64,000 nt of DNA from Apium graveolens (lineage: Eukaryota; Streptophyta; Magnoliopsida; Apiales; Apiaceae): contig NW_027420013.1 in NCBI RefSeq assembly GCF_009905375.1, positions 93,752-157,751 on the forward strand, in the 5' to 3' direction. The position numbers were made by a program, and so were the translations under genes. Each line of letters starts with the position of its first letter. The first letter of the stretch is position 1. Below the pieces are notes generated by a model. The model was not told where the DNA came from. It made no database searches and saw only the letters and a program-made list of their open reading frames with translations. Positions 47,275 to 61,400 of this stretch are shown in pieces.

Positions 47275-50200
47275 GCCGCAGTAGCACTAATTGACAAAAA
47301 ATCTTGATATGATAAATTGATTCAACCGAGTGCCAGCCCCGGCTGCGGCATTTTTATTTGTTTAAAAAAAACAACTTTCTTATACCCAATACGTTTAAGC
47401 ACCCTTTTTATTTTTCATCAATGATCTTGTATCCAATATGTTTAATTTTCTTGTATTATGATTTTCTTGTGTTTGTTAATATGTCATTGAGCGCTTTATA
47501 TAATTAGAGGACTAGATAACTTCTAATTGAATCTTTAGGAGTTATAAATATTCGGGAGAGGAGTTGTAATTATAGTACATGATATGATGAACACAATTTA
47601 AGTATTATATGGGGAGATGGATATGAGAATTGTGAAATTGGTAACTCTTGGCTTTTAATAGTCTATAACTGTACTTTGAATGAACATGGAAGTTGCGTTC
47701 AATGGATAGTTGTAGTCACTACAAGCTACCTTGGGAGATGATTTTATAAACATAAGGAAAACTAGTTTTAGCTAACAAGGTACACAAATTAGACCTTCAT
47801 TATAGCTGTTGAAGAACCTCGATTTTTGGATTGTTTTTTCTGGCACTTATTAAATAGTTTTATTTGTTTATGAGATTAAACTAGTGGATAGTTAAAACAT
47901 CTATCAAATTTAGTTCTATTTGTTTATGAGATTAAACTAGTAGATAGTTAAAAATTTATCATATTTTTCACACTCCGAACTGTAATAGATAAAAGACTTA
48001 GAAATGGTATTGCGATCAGTCCTTCCCCATGAACGAATTTCTAAAAATACACATTAACAAATACTCTCATACATATTTTATATTTGTATTTTCAACCTAG
48101 TTTCCAATTTCATTTATTTAAAAGTTGTAATTTCAATCTAGGTTTCAATTTTCAATCATTAATCTGAATATTGCTTATGTACATACGGTTAATGCTAATC
48201 GGATAATAAAATGTTGAGTTATGTCAAATGGCCGAAGAACAGGTCCAATTAACCTCGATGTAAAAATAAAAAAGGCTAATTTATTTTAAGATTTTGACAA
48301 AAAAACTTAATCTTCAATACCTATAATCAACTACACTCTAGTGGGACGACAAACACAATTTAATAATGACGACCCACATCGTGGAGTATGTAAATAATAC
48401 TATCATATTTATAAAATTTCAACAGGACATAGATTTGTTGTAGTAGCACTACCCGACAAAAAATCTTGATATGATAAATTGATTCAACCGGTTGCCATCC
48501 TCAACTGTTGCATTTTTATTTTTTATTTTTGAAAAAAAGAACTTTCATATATTCAATACGTTTAATCTTCTTTTTTATTTTTCATCAGTGATCTTGCATC
48601 CAATATGTTTAATTTTCTTGTATTATTATAGTACATGATATGATAGACACAATTTAAGTATTAGATCAGGAGATTGATATGAGAATTGTGAAATTGATAA
48701 CACTTGGCTTTTAATAGTCTATAATTTTACTTTGTATGAACATGAAAATGATGTTCAATGGATAGTTGTAGGGACAATAATCTACCTTGGGAGAGGATTT
48801 TATAAACATAAGAAGAATTTTTTTAGCTAACAAGATACACAATTTGGACATTCTTGATAGCCATTGAAAAACCCCGATTCTTGGTTCATTTTTTCTCGCA
48901 GTAATTAAATAGTTTTATTATTTATGAGATTAAACTAGCTGATAGTTAAAACATCTATCAAACTATTTTTTACACTTCTGAACTATAAGTGATAAAAGAC
49001 TCTGAAATGATATTGAGATCAGTCCTTCCCCATGACCGAACTTCTAAAAATTCACGTCAACAAATACTCTCATACATAATTGATATTTGCATTTTTAACC
49101 TAGTTTCAAATTTTATTTATTTTAAAGTTTTAATTGAAACCTAGTTTTCAATTTTCAATCATTAATATGAATATTGCTTATGTATCTATGGTTAATGCTA
49201 ATCAGATAATAGAATGTTGAGTTATGTCGAGTGGCAGAAGAACAAATCCAATTAACCTCAATGTAAAAATGAAGAAAAGGCTAATTTATTATAAGATTTT
49301 GACAAAAAACTTAATATTCAATACCTATAAATCAACCACACTCTAGTGGGCAGACGAACGCAATTTAAGAAAGCCGAACCACATCGTGGAGTATATAAAT
49401 ATAACTAACATTTTTAAAAATTTCAAAAAGACATATTTTTGTCGCAATAGCTCTAACTGACAAAAAATCTTGATATGACAAATTGATTTAACCTGGTGCC
49501 AACCTTGGTCGCGACATTTTTATTTTTTTGAAAAAAACAACTTTCATATATCCAATACGTTTAACCTTCTTTTTTATTTTTTATCCGTGATATTGTATCC
49601 AATATGTTTAATTTTCTTGTATTGTGATTTTGTTGTGTTTGTTAATCTTTCATTGAGCGCTTAATATTATTAGAGGACTAGAAACTTTTTTGAAAAAATA
49701 GCTTTTATATACCTAATACGTTTAATCTTCTTTTATATTTTTCATCAGTGATCTTGTATCCAATATGTTTGATTTTCTTGTATTGGGATTTTCTTGTGTT
49801 TTTTAATCAGTCATTGAGCTTTTTATGTAATTGGGACCGAATAATTTCTAATTGAATCTTTAGGAGTTAAAATGAATCGGGAGAGGAGTCGTAATTATAG
49901 TACATGATATAATATACACAATTTAAGTATTAGATCGGGATATTAATATGAGAATTATGAAATTGATAACTCTTGGCTTTCAATAGTCTATAATTTAACT
50001 TTGAATGAACACAGGATTGGCGTTCAATGGATAGTTGTAGGAACTGTAATCTACCTTGGGAGAAGATTTTATAAACATAAGAAGAATTATTTTTAGCTAA
50101 CAAGGTACACAAATTAGACATTCCTTATAGCCGTTGAAGAACCTCGATTCTTGGATTGTATTTTCTCGCACTTATTATATAGTTTTATTTGTTTATGAGA

Positions 50201-50697
50201 TTAAACTAATAGATAGTTAAAAGATCTATCAAATTCTTTTTCACAATTCTGAACTATAAGAGATAAAAGACTTGGAAATGGTACTTCCCCGTGAACGTAC
50301 TTCAAAAAATACCCTTCAACAAATACTCTCATATATATTTGATATTTGCATTTTAAACATAGGTTCCGATTTTATTTATTTTAAAGTTTTAATTTCAACT
50401 TAGTTTTCAATTTTCAATCATTAATCTGAATACTGCTTATGTATATATGGTTAATGCTAATCGGATAATAGAATGTTGAGTTATGTCGAATGGCCGAAGA
50501 ACAGGTCCAATTAACCTCAATGTAAAAATAAAAAAGGCTAATGTATTTTAAGATTTTGACAAAAATCTTAATCTTCAATACCTATAATCAACTACACTCT
50601 AGTGGGAAGATGAATTCAATTTAAGAATGCCGAACCACATCACGGAGTATGCAAATAATACTATCATTTTTATAAAATTTCAACAAGACATATATTT
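47275..50697. repeat. Higher-order repeat 1 of unit 2 (A-B-C, 3423 bp)
   Basis: Monomer lengths 1162, 1004 and 1257 bp, identical to 18501-21923, its positional counterpart. Confidence 0.9.
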
Positions 50698-50773
50698 GCC
50701 GCAGTAGCACTAACTGACAAAAAATCTTGATAAGATAAATTGATTCAACCGGGTGCCAACCCCGGCTGCGGCA
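50698..50773 (+). other. 76-bp tRNA-like segment, A type, intact geometry
   Basis: Same pairing as at 21924-21999, followed by TTTTTATTTTTTTT. Confidence 0.5.
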
Positions 50774-53700
50774 TTTTTATTTTTTTTTTTAAAAAACAAC
50801 TTTCATATATCCATTACGTTTAGTCTTCCTTTTTATTTTTCATCAATGATCTTGTATCCAGTATGTTTAATTTTCTTGTATTATGATTTTCTTGTGTTTG
50901 ATAATCTGTCATTGAGCGTTTTATATAATTAGAGGACTAGATAACTTCTAATTTAATCTTTAGGAGTTATAATGAATCGGGAGAGGATTTATAATTATAG
51001 TACATGATGTGATAGACACAATTTAAGTATTATATCGGGAGATGGATATGAGAATTGTAAAATTGGTAACTCTTGGCTTTTAATAGTATATAATTGTACT
51101 TTGAATGAACAGGGAAGTTGCGTTCAATGGATAGTTATAGTCACTACAACCTACCTTGGGAGATGGTTTTATAAACATAAGCAAAACTAGTTTTAGCTAA
51201 CAAGGTACACAAATTAGACATTCATTATAGCTGTTGAAGAACCTCGATTCTTGGATTGTTTTTTCTGGCACTTATTATATAGTTTTATTTGTTTATGAGA
51301 TTAAACTAGTGGATAGTTAAAAAATCTATGAAATTTAGTTCTATTTGTTTATGAGATTCAACTAGTAGACAGTTATAACATTTATCATATTTTTCACACT
51401 TCCGAACTGTAATAGATAAAAGAGTTAGAAATGGTATTGCAATCAGTCCTTCCCCATGAACGAACTTCTAAAAACACACAATAAAAAATACTGTCATACA
51501 TATTTGATATTCGTAATTTCAACCTAGTTTCCAATTTCATTTATTTAAAAGTTGTAATTTCAATCTAGGTTTCAATATTCAATCATTAATCTGAATATTG
51601 CTTATGTACATACGGTTAATGCTAATCGGATAATAAAATGTTGAGTTATGTCAAATGGCCGAAGAACAGGTCCAATTAACCTCGATGTAAAAAATGAAAA
51701 AAGGCTAATTTATTTTATGTTTTTGACAAAAAAACTTAATCTTCAATACCTATAATCAACTACACTCTAGTTGGACGACAAACGCAATTTAAGAATGACG
51801 ACCCACATCGTGGAGTATGTAAATGATACTATCATTTTTATAAAATTTTAACAAGACATAGATTTGCTGTAGTAGCACTAACCGACAAAAAATCTTGATA
51901 TGATAAATTGATTCAACCGGTTGCCAACCTCAACTGCTGTATTTTTATTTTTTATTTTTGAAAAAAAGAACTTTCATATATTCAATACGTTTAATCTTCT
52001 TTTTTATTTTTCATCTGTGATCTTGCATCCAATATGTTTAATTTTCTTGAATTATTATAGTACATGATATGATAGACACAATTTAAGTATTAGATCAGGA
52101 GATTGGAATGAGAATTGTGAAATTGATAACTCTTGGCTTTTAATACTCTATAATTTTACTTTGTATGAACATGAAAATGATGTTCAATGGATAGTTGTAG
52201 GGACAATAATCTACCTTGGGAGAGGATTTTATAAACATAAGAAGAATTTTTTTTAGCTAACAAGATACATAATTTGGACATTCATGATAGCCATTGAAAA
52301 ACCCCGATTCTTGGTTCGTTTTTTCTCGCACTAATTAAATAGTTTTATTTGTTTATGAGATTAAACTAGTTGATAGTTAAAACATCTATGAAATTGTTTT
52401 TTACACTTCTGAACTATAAGAGATAAAAGACTCTGAAATGATATTGAGATCAGTCTTTCCCCGTGAACGAACTTCTAAAAATTCACGTCAACAAATACTC
52501 TCATACATAATTGATATTTGCATTTTTAACCTAGTTTCAAATTTTATTTATTTTAAAGTTTTAATTGAAACCTAGTTTTCAATTTTCAATCATTAATATG
52601 AATATTGCTTATGTATCTATGGTTAATGCTAATCGGATAATAGAATGTTGAGTTATGTCGAGTGGCCGAAGAACAAGTCCAACTAACCTCAATGTAAAAA
52701 TGAAGAAAAGGCTAATTTATTATAAGATTTTGACAAAAAACTTAATATTCAATACCTATAAATCAACCCCACTCTAGTGGGAACACGAACGCAATTTAAG
52801 AAAGCTGACCCACATCGTGGAGTATGTAAATATAACTATCATTTTTAAAAATTTCAAAAAGACATATTTTTGTCGCAATAGCTCTAACTGACAAAAAATC
52901 TTGATATGATAAATTGATTCAACCTGGTGCCAACCTCGGTCGCGGCAGTTTTATTATTTTGAAAAAAACAACTTTCATATATCCAATACGTTAAACTTTC
53001 TTGTATTGTGATTTTCTTATGTTTGTCAATCTGTCATTGAGCGCTTAATATAATTAGAGGACTAGAAACGTTTATGAAAAAATAGCTTTCATATACCTAA
53101 TACGTTTAATCTTCTTTTTTATTTTTCATCAGTAATCTTGTATCCAATATGTTTGATTTTCTTGTATTGTGATTTTCTTGTGTTTGTTAATCTGTCATTG
53201 AGCTCTTTATGTAACTGGAACCGAATAATTTCTAATTGAATCTTTAGGAGTTCAAATGAATCGGGAGAGGAGTCGTAATTATAGTACATGATATGATATA
53301 CATAATTTAAGTATTAGATCGGGATATTAATATGAGAATTATGAAATTGATAACTCTTGGCTTTCAATAGTCTATAATTTAAATTTGAATGAACACGGGA
53401 TTGGCGTTCAATGGATAGTTGTAGGAACTGTAATCTAACTTGGGAGAAGATTTTATAAACATAAGAAGAATTATTTTTAGCTAACAAGGTACACAAATTA
53501 GACATTCCTTATAGCCGTTGAAGAACCTCGATTCTTGGATTGTATTTTCTCGCACTTATTCTATAGTTTTATTTGTTTATGAGATTAAACTAGTAGATAA
53601 TTAAAACATCTATCAAATTCCTTTTCACAATTCTGAACTGTAAGAGATAAAAGACTTGGAAATGGTATTGAGATCAGTCCTTCCCCGTGAACGAACTTCA

Positions 53701-54093
53701 AAAAATATCCTTCAACAAATACTCTCATATATATTTGATATTTGCATTTTAAACATATGTTCCGATTTTATTTATTTTAAAGTTGTAATTTCTATTTAGT
53801 TTTCGATTTTCAATCATTAATCTGAATATTGCATATGTATATATGGTTAATGCTAATCGGATAATAGAATGTTGAGTTATGTCGAATGGTCGAAGAACAG
53901 GTCCAATTAACCTCAATGTAACAATAAAAATGGCTAATGTATTTTAAGATTTTGACAAAAATCTTAATCTTCAATACCTATAATCAACTACACTCTAGTG
54001 GGAAGATGAATTCAATTTAAGAATGCCGACCCACATCGCAGAGTATGTAAATAATACTATCATTTTTATAAAATTTCAACAAGACATATATTT
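50698..54093. repeat. Higher-order repeat 2 of unit 2 (A-B-C, 3396 bp)
   Basis: Monomers of 1168, 1006 and 1222 bp. The A and B lengths match unit 1 repeat 2 and the C length matches unit 1 repeat 3, as expected if unit 1 gained, or unit 2 lost, one repeat by unequal exchange within the array. Confidence 0.9.
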
Positions 54094-54169
54094 GCCGCAG
54101 TAGCACTAACTGACAAAAAATCTTGATAAGATAAATTGATTCAACCGGGTGCCAACCCCGGCTGCGGCA
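54094..54169 (+). other. 76-bp tRNA-like segment, A type, intact geometry
   Basis: Same pairing as at 21924-21999, followed by TTTTTATTTTTATTT. Confidence 0.5.
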
Positions 54170-55114
54170 TTTTTATTTTTATTTTTTAAAAAACAACTTT
54201 CATATATCCATTACGTTTAATCTTCCTTTTTATTTTTCATCAATGATCTTGTATCCAGTATGTTTAATTTTCTTGTATTATGATTTTCTTGTGTTTGATA
54301 ATCTGTCATTGAGCGTTTTATATAATTAGAGGACTAGATAACTTCTGATTTAATCTTTAGGAGTTATAATGAATCGGGAGAGGATTTGTAATTATAGTAC
54401 ATGATGTGATAGACACAATTTAAGTATTATATCGGGAGATGGATATGAGAATTATAAAATTGGTAACTCTTGGCTTTTAATAGTATATAATTGTACTTTG
54501 AATGAACAGGGAAGTTGCGTTCAATGGATAGTTGTAGTCACTACAACCTACCTTGGGAGATGGTTTTATAAACATAAGCAAAACTAGTTTTAGCTAACAA
54601 GGTACACAAATTAGACATTCATTATAGCTGTTGAAGAACCTCGATTCTTGGATTGTTTTTTATGGCACTTATTATATAGTTTTATTTGTTTATGAGATTA
54701 AACTAGTGGATAGTTAAAAAATCTATCAAATTTAGTTCTATTTGTTTACGAGATTAAACTAGTAGATAGTTATAACATTTATCATATTTTTCACACTTCC
54801 GAACTGTAATAGATAAAAGAGTTAGAAATGGTATTGCAAGCAGTCCTTCCCCATGAACAAACTTCTAAAAATACACAATAAAAAATACTCTCATACATAT
54901 TTGATATTCGTAGTTTCAACCTAGTTTCCAATTTCATTTATTTAAAAGTTGTAATTTCAATCTACGTTTCAATTTTCAATCATTAATCTGAATATTGCTT
55001 ATGTACATACGGTTAATGCTAATCGGACAATAAAATGTTGAGTTATGTCAAATGGCCGAAGAACAAGTCCAATTAACCTCGATGTAAAAAATGAAAAAAG
55101 GCAAACCATAGTTT
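54094..55114. repeat. Partial A monomer closing the unit 2 array
   Basis: Same breakpoint as 29720, here directly followed by Ty3-like sequence instead of Copia. Confidence 0.9.
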
Positions 55115-56600
55115 TTATGAAATTTTTTTCTTGATGTTGTTGATATGATTTGATGATTCTATCGTGTAGATAATATTTTTCTGGTCAATTTGGTATATTA
55201 TATGTCAAAAATAAAGTTCAATAACATATAGAAAATTGAGTTTGATTCTCGAAATTAAAAATTAGGGTTCATGTGTTTGAATGTTCTTAATTGAATTTTA
55301 GGTGTTTTTGATTCCAGGGTTATTAGTTAAAATTGACTATTCCAACATGTAGATCGTTGAAACCGAATTGATTGATGTATATGTGGTTAATGGAGGAAAA
55401 CTGGAAGGTGTTCGCCGGAAAAAGTAACAGGGTGGCGGCGAAAACTTTGATCGGATTTTTCCGGTCGAAATCGTTAACGGTTGGTGATTTTGACATCGCA
55501 GCTGTGTTTCTGGAGTAGCAGGGATCGTGTCCCATGAGTTGTGCACGTTTCTGGGTCATTATGGTGTTGCCGGAAAAGCTTCAGGCGACGGAGTCGCCAT
55601 TAGTGGCTTCCCCGACCGTCGCCGGCGAGGGGAGGAAGACGATGGCTAATTTACACTTTAGCCATCGTTCTTTTCTCACATTCGCACTTTACTCCCTGAA
55701 ATTTTAAAAAAATTACAAAAACCTGATTCCTATTTTAATTATTTACAAAAATTATACTTTCTTTTTATAATTATTTCAGAAAATTGTTTTTAATTATTTA
55801 AAATTCAAAAATTCATTATTTAATTTCTGAAAAATTATTTTTATTTAAAAATAAATCTTAATTAATTAATTAAATGATAATTAATTATTTAATTAGTCAA
55901 TTAATTTAAATATTAATTGAATAAATTAATTTAATTAGTTATTAATTTATTTTAATTGATTTATTAATTAGATTTAATTATTTACTTTTAATTTAAAAAT
56001 TCTGAAAAATAGTTTTGAGCTTTAAAATATTATTTTAAATTATTTTCAAGGCTCGATAATTATTGTAAAATTATTTTAAAGTCAGATTCGGGTGTTCGAA
56101 ACCTATTATTTAATTATAAATTGATTCGGAGACACGTTTTAATTCCGAAAAATGTTCAAAAATTCGTGATAAATACATGGAAAATCATTTTGACTTCAAA
56201 TCTTCTTTGAAAAATTATTTTGATTGAATGTCTTACGTGCTATGTGCTACGTGCTATATGATTGATGTTTTATATGCCTATGTGGTTAGTGTTTGACTGT
56301 GTTTGTCATAACTTTCAAAACGAAGGGTAGTTAGAAGCTTGTAACGGATAGAATGATATGAGATTGAGTATTGATAGATAATTGTGATACCTAGCAGATT
56401 AAGCGAGGCATAGGAAAAGGAAGCCAATGATCAGCAAATATAACCGAAGCGTAGAAAAAAAAGAAAAAAAGAAAGCAAGTGATCGGTGAATAGAAGCAAG
56501 GCATAGAAAGAAGATAAGTGGTTGTTGAATATAAGCGAGAAATGAATGCGACCATGTTGCAAATATTTTCAAACTTTCTCATAACATGTTGCTATTATTC
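55115..56600 (+). mobile_element. Ty3/Gypsy-like fragment, 5'-truncated, unit 3
   Basis: Joins the satellite at the single copy of the 37-bp word (55115-55151) and continues like 5077-6540 of unit 1. The GC-rich island with its hairpins and the degenerate tandem repeats are kept. About 16 bp of the aattaattaat run near 55870 and one cgtgcta repeat are missing. Confidence 0.42.
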
Positions 56601-58480
56601 AAAATAACTCCTATTTTAAATTACAAGCGCTTTAAACTATTCAACCTTGAACCCTGATTCTTATTGATCTTGAGCCATAAGGCTTATTCTTACAAGCGCT
56701 TGCTCACACATAACCTGTACTACCTGCTCTGGCATCTGGAAGCCTACAACATGGTAGGGGCCACGAGGAACGCTCTTATGAGCAGTGCGCCTAAGTCTGG
56801 CCATCCTCTTGCTTAACTGCCATGGTTAGAACAACGTAAAACATATGAGTATAAAAATCAACAAGTAACTATATGACAGTTCTACGATACAATATCAACA
56901 ATATACCAATACTGCTTTTAAGGCATTCTACTTTAAATCTCTAGGTGGCAGATTTCTGTCTCTGGGCTATGAAAGGGTTATGAAGAAAGATTTGGGCTTT
57001 CGGGAATCAAAGCTCAAGATAGGGTGGAAGCCGACAATCATCACAAATCATTATCAGGATCTCAAAGGATCTTTCAAGTGGAAAGCAAGAATCTATTCAT
57101 CTCTAGGAATCAATTATATGATTGATAACAATATCAGAATAGAATCAGGGTTCTCAAAACTGAATATCAAACAACATCTCAATCAACTCATCACAAATCA
57201 TTTTAAACATTTCATTTTCAAATAATCAGTTGCTGAATAAGGGATTCAATTTCTCTTTATTAAATGATATGGAACCCTTGATTGGACTACTTTAACTTTC
57301 AATTCATAATAATATGGGTGATTAGCCCGTACCGACCTCCATCTGGTCTTTAAGGTACCTATGGCATAATTTCAGCCTTAAATTGGACTAGCCCCGCCAG
57401 TCTTTTATATGACTGGACTAGTCCCACTAGTCTCTTACGTCTCAATCCAATCCATTAGGAATTCATTTGGAAAACCTTTGGAAGAAAGAAAGGTTTGACT
57501 AAGTTCATTTTATTATTACCAAGAATATGAAATCATTCAGACTCTTTCAAGTCCAAATTCATTCTTAAGTTCAATTTCAAGAATTCAAAGTAAGTGAATG
57601 AATCAAAGGTAAGCAAGGTTCAATATTAAAGATCTTGATCAAATGATCATAAGGCTTACAAGTTAGGGAGTCAAAACAGTTCCAAGGATCATCATGGAAT
57701 AAGATAACAAAAAAATGAAAGATCATTATGCAAGGGAGTTCATAAAGGTTCTTATAGGGTTTACAAGAATTCAAGGTATCAACAGGTGATCAAGATATGA
57801 ATGAAAAGGTTACTATAAGGTTTGAACAATAATCATATCAATGATAGGTTTACAAGAACAATGATAGGGTATCTCAAGAATCAATAGTAGATTTACAAGG
57901 AACAATAACAGGTTCACAAGTGCTATAAAAGTTCAATACTCTATCATGGCATGAACAATATCCTCTCTATAAACAATTTATGTGAGTAAGCGGAGTTACT
58001 TGCCTGAATTCGCTTTCCTGTTTCACAAGGGTTGAACTACTGCCACCTAGTACACTTTTCCCTTTCCTAGCCCCAATGCCTTCTCGCTCCGAATCAATAA
58101 TTCATAATCAAACCCTAATTAGATTCTCACTCGACGTTCCCAGAATGCTTAACAATTAACCTTTATCGAGAAACCCTAAAAGAGTATATTTATACTCAGT
58201 CATATCCACATAGCACGATTAAACCATATACTCGTATACTTTAACCAAATAGTCATCGAATCACATATTGCGACGCAATTACAACACATAGCATATAATC
58301 CTTGAATCCAAACTCTACACTCGAGTTATAATAACAATTATACAATCTCGTACCATAACGACTCAATCCTTTCTTTTATCTCATTTAATTCGAACCAAAA
58401 CAAACAAATAATCACATAACTCTTAGAAATCTCACATGCATTCTCTTGGTAAGATATTGGAATCAAATCAATTACTTTTA
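56601..58480 (-). mobile_element. Minus-oriented LTR/leader-like fragment, unit 3
   Basis: Duplicate of 6541-8422 with scattered substitutions. The palindromic TATA region is kept. Confidence 0.35.
56661..56804 (-). CDS. Hypothetical 47-residue reading frame, unit 3
   Basis: Counterpart of 6603-6746, open from MARLRRTAHKSVPRGPYH to the same TAA, with the C-terminal half unchanged. Function unknown; a gag N-terminal remnant is possible. Confidence 0.25.
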   Translation of the reverse strand: MARLRRTAHKSVPRGPYHVVGFQMPEQVVQVMCEQALVRISLMAQDQ

Positions 58481-61400
58481 CACTACAAGAGATGAGGTTA
58501 AAAATGATGGAAAAAATTCCGTCAAATTTAATATAATCCGTCACATTTAAGAGCAGTTCCGTTGTATTTATATTAAATTAAACGGAAAGAGAACTGTGGC
58601 TTTTGTAGGGGTCACTTTTATTATTTCCGTGGAATTTTACACTTTATATTCAACTGATTTTCAGTGGTATTTACCAATTATTAAAGTTGACGGATTTTCT
58701 GTCATATATAATAAATTTGAAATTCCCGGCTCAATTTATAAATTTGACTGATTTTCTGTCACATATAAAAAATTTAAAATTTCATCTTTCCCTCTAAAAT
58801 TTTCATTTTCCCACAAACTTTATAAATTCAACGGAGTGATTCTTAAATATGACCACATAAATATGACCGATGTCGTAGTATTTAAACTATTTTTTAATTT
58901 TCTAAATAAGTAAAAATAATTATTTTCTATTTTTCTCCATATATATACATTTCAGATTCCGTCAAATATAATTGATTATACTAAATATATCTACTGTGGA
59001 CATGAATTTTATAAATATTTGTTCAAACAACCTATATGAAACCCAGTTTATCAGCATTTTTAACAAAAATAAATAGGTACAAAATAACATACCTAGCTTG
59101 GTAAATAAAATAAACACAAGTTTTTTAGAAAAAAAAACAAAGTTATAGCAATACATGAGTATTGTACTTTCTTTGCATTCAACTACATTCACTTTCCTTG
59201 CATCTAACTACATTCTATCCTAACTAATTCAACTAAACATTATTCTGATCTACTGTAAGTACCTGATCCTACACTAAAATGACCTACATCCTACTCCAAG
59301 CACCTGATCCTACGCCAAACACCAGAATGCATCCTAAAAAAATATCTCATCATCAGATATGTCGGGAGTGCCACCATCATGTGAATCGTGCAATATCAAT
59401 CAAAATTTAAAATATGAGTACTCAAAGTCTCTTTTCAATATTCCAATGTTCTATTAATAAAAAATTATTATTATGATTTCTCTTCTAGAAATTTTTACTT
59501 AGTTTTATTGCATAGATAACTATTCAAGTTGATCAGTTCTCAATTTACATGCCATAATCAAATCTAACTAAAAGCAACAAACAAGACTAAATTTAATACA
59601 CTATTTAAAGTATTTTACACTTTTATATTACTGCAGATCATATCTCCACGTCAACAAAAATATTTAAAAACCTATATAGGGGTCTTGGGCAGGCCGTAAA
59701 TTATACTAATGCCTGGAATTATGGCTACCTGAACAATGATCCCATCACAGAACTGCATTATATGAATCCCGTGTAACTTAAACCAAATAATACCTTCATA
59801 GTGCGACTAAAACTACAGGGACTATACGAGGCAAATCAGGTAGATTTCAATTAGAGTATAACACATTAATATTTAGATAAATAAATGGATGGATGATTTT
59901 TTTTAGCTAATGGAGTTGTTTAATTCTAAAATTTAATCAAAATGTACCTCTGTTATAACCTTCTTATATTCGGCCAAGATTGTTGCAACCATATTATATG
60001 CCACTCGAGTGTACTCAACCCAAAGCATGTAATCATTTTTTATCACTTCTGTTTCTAACCGCTGAGTATGCTCTTCTATCTCTTTGCGAGCTACAGAAAC
60101 ATCATCATCATAAGCGTGAACAATTATAGCTGCTGTTCCCATTGCGCTTTGTAGAAGATCAGGGGATAAGAATACAACATGGTTAGGTGTCAAACATGGG
60201 TTCCGCTGAACTAACAATTCTTCACCATTATAAATATCAGACAAGTTCGCTGGAACCCCCATAAATAGTCTATTTTTCTTGTGTGCTTGAGTACCAGCTC
60301 TTTCGAGACTGAACATGCCACCTTTGCCTCATCGCGCATACGTTTGTTGGGTGACATATGAGATAAAGCAGTGGGAGAAGATGTGTTTCCCTCATTGTTT
60401 GTGTGTTTTGGTGTATACTCATTCCATCCCTTCACCAGTAAAGCCTGCAGTATAATACATAAGGATCAAGATGTAAGTGCCTCTTAAAATTAGTGAATGT
60501 AAATTAAAGTTGCAAAATAATAAAAAAATTACATACAATAAAATCTTCTGATTGTTAAACAATACTATGCAAACCCAAAATTATATAAAAACTAAATCAG
60601 ATAAAAAATTTATCTCATAATACCTCATTTTAAAAAATATGACAAATTCCATGCCTAAATTATGTATATACTATTGATAGAAGAGTTTAACCACAAAATT
60701 ACCAAGTAATGTACAACATCACATTCAAAACAACTTATGATATGTAAAACAAAGTACAAGTTCCTAGCAGATTATATATACTAAATAAAAAATTTGGCCT
60801 CCAACAATTTACGCATAATCCATACCCTCATACGATTTGCTGACTCAGGTGTCCAGAAAGTTCCCTTTTGATTTTTTTTTTCTCGTGGGTAGCATCAAAG
60901 AACTCAACCAGTGTAAGCATCCGTTTTTCCTTTTCCTCGAGTTCCTACAATAAGGCATTAAGTGAAATAATATAATGTGATAAATTGAAAATTTTGTTTT
61001 TCTTAATGTTAAATGAAAATTTCAACGACTCCACTTCATGAGTGATATACCTAAGTTCTTACTGTTTTTGCTAACTTATAAATAGAGCCTTTACTTTCCT
61101 CACTTATATAATAAGAATGCAACTATAAAATTGAACATACATGAGCAAACATGAACAAATAAAGCTCTATTAATAGATCACCCAGACTTCTAATTTGTGT
61201 GACAGACTATAAGACAACATATAAATTATGCATTTTCAGTTATCCGCTTTACCCTTCCTCCTAAAGTATTCATAATAATTTTTATATTAAAAGTTGACAT
61301 GCAAATTATAACCGTTACAAAGAAAAACTTAAAAAGTAAACTTGCATGGTGAAAAATGACATAAGGTTTTTGCGCCAGGAGTATGCAATAACATCTTGCC

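Larger units (their letters stand above)
29721..55114. repeat. Composite tandem block, unit 2
   Basis: Second copy of the block in the same order as unit 1. It is 3.36 kb shorter, mainly because its satellite array has one higher-order repeat fewer. Many single-base gains and losses relative to unit 1 cluster at 29560-35500. Confidence 0.93.
46308..55114. repeat. Complex satellite array of unit 2
   Basis: A partial monomer, two complete A-B-C repeats and a final partial A. Monomer starts are 47275 A, 48437 B, 49441 C, 50698 A, 51866 B, 52872 C and 54094 A. It corresponds to the unit 1 array with one higher-order repeat (about 3.39 kb) removed. Confidence 0.93.
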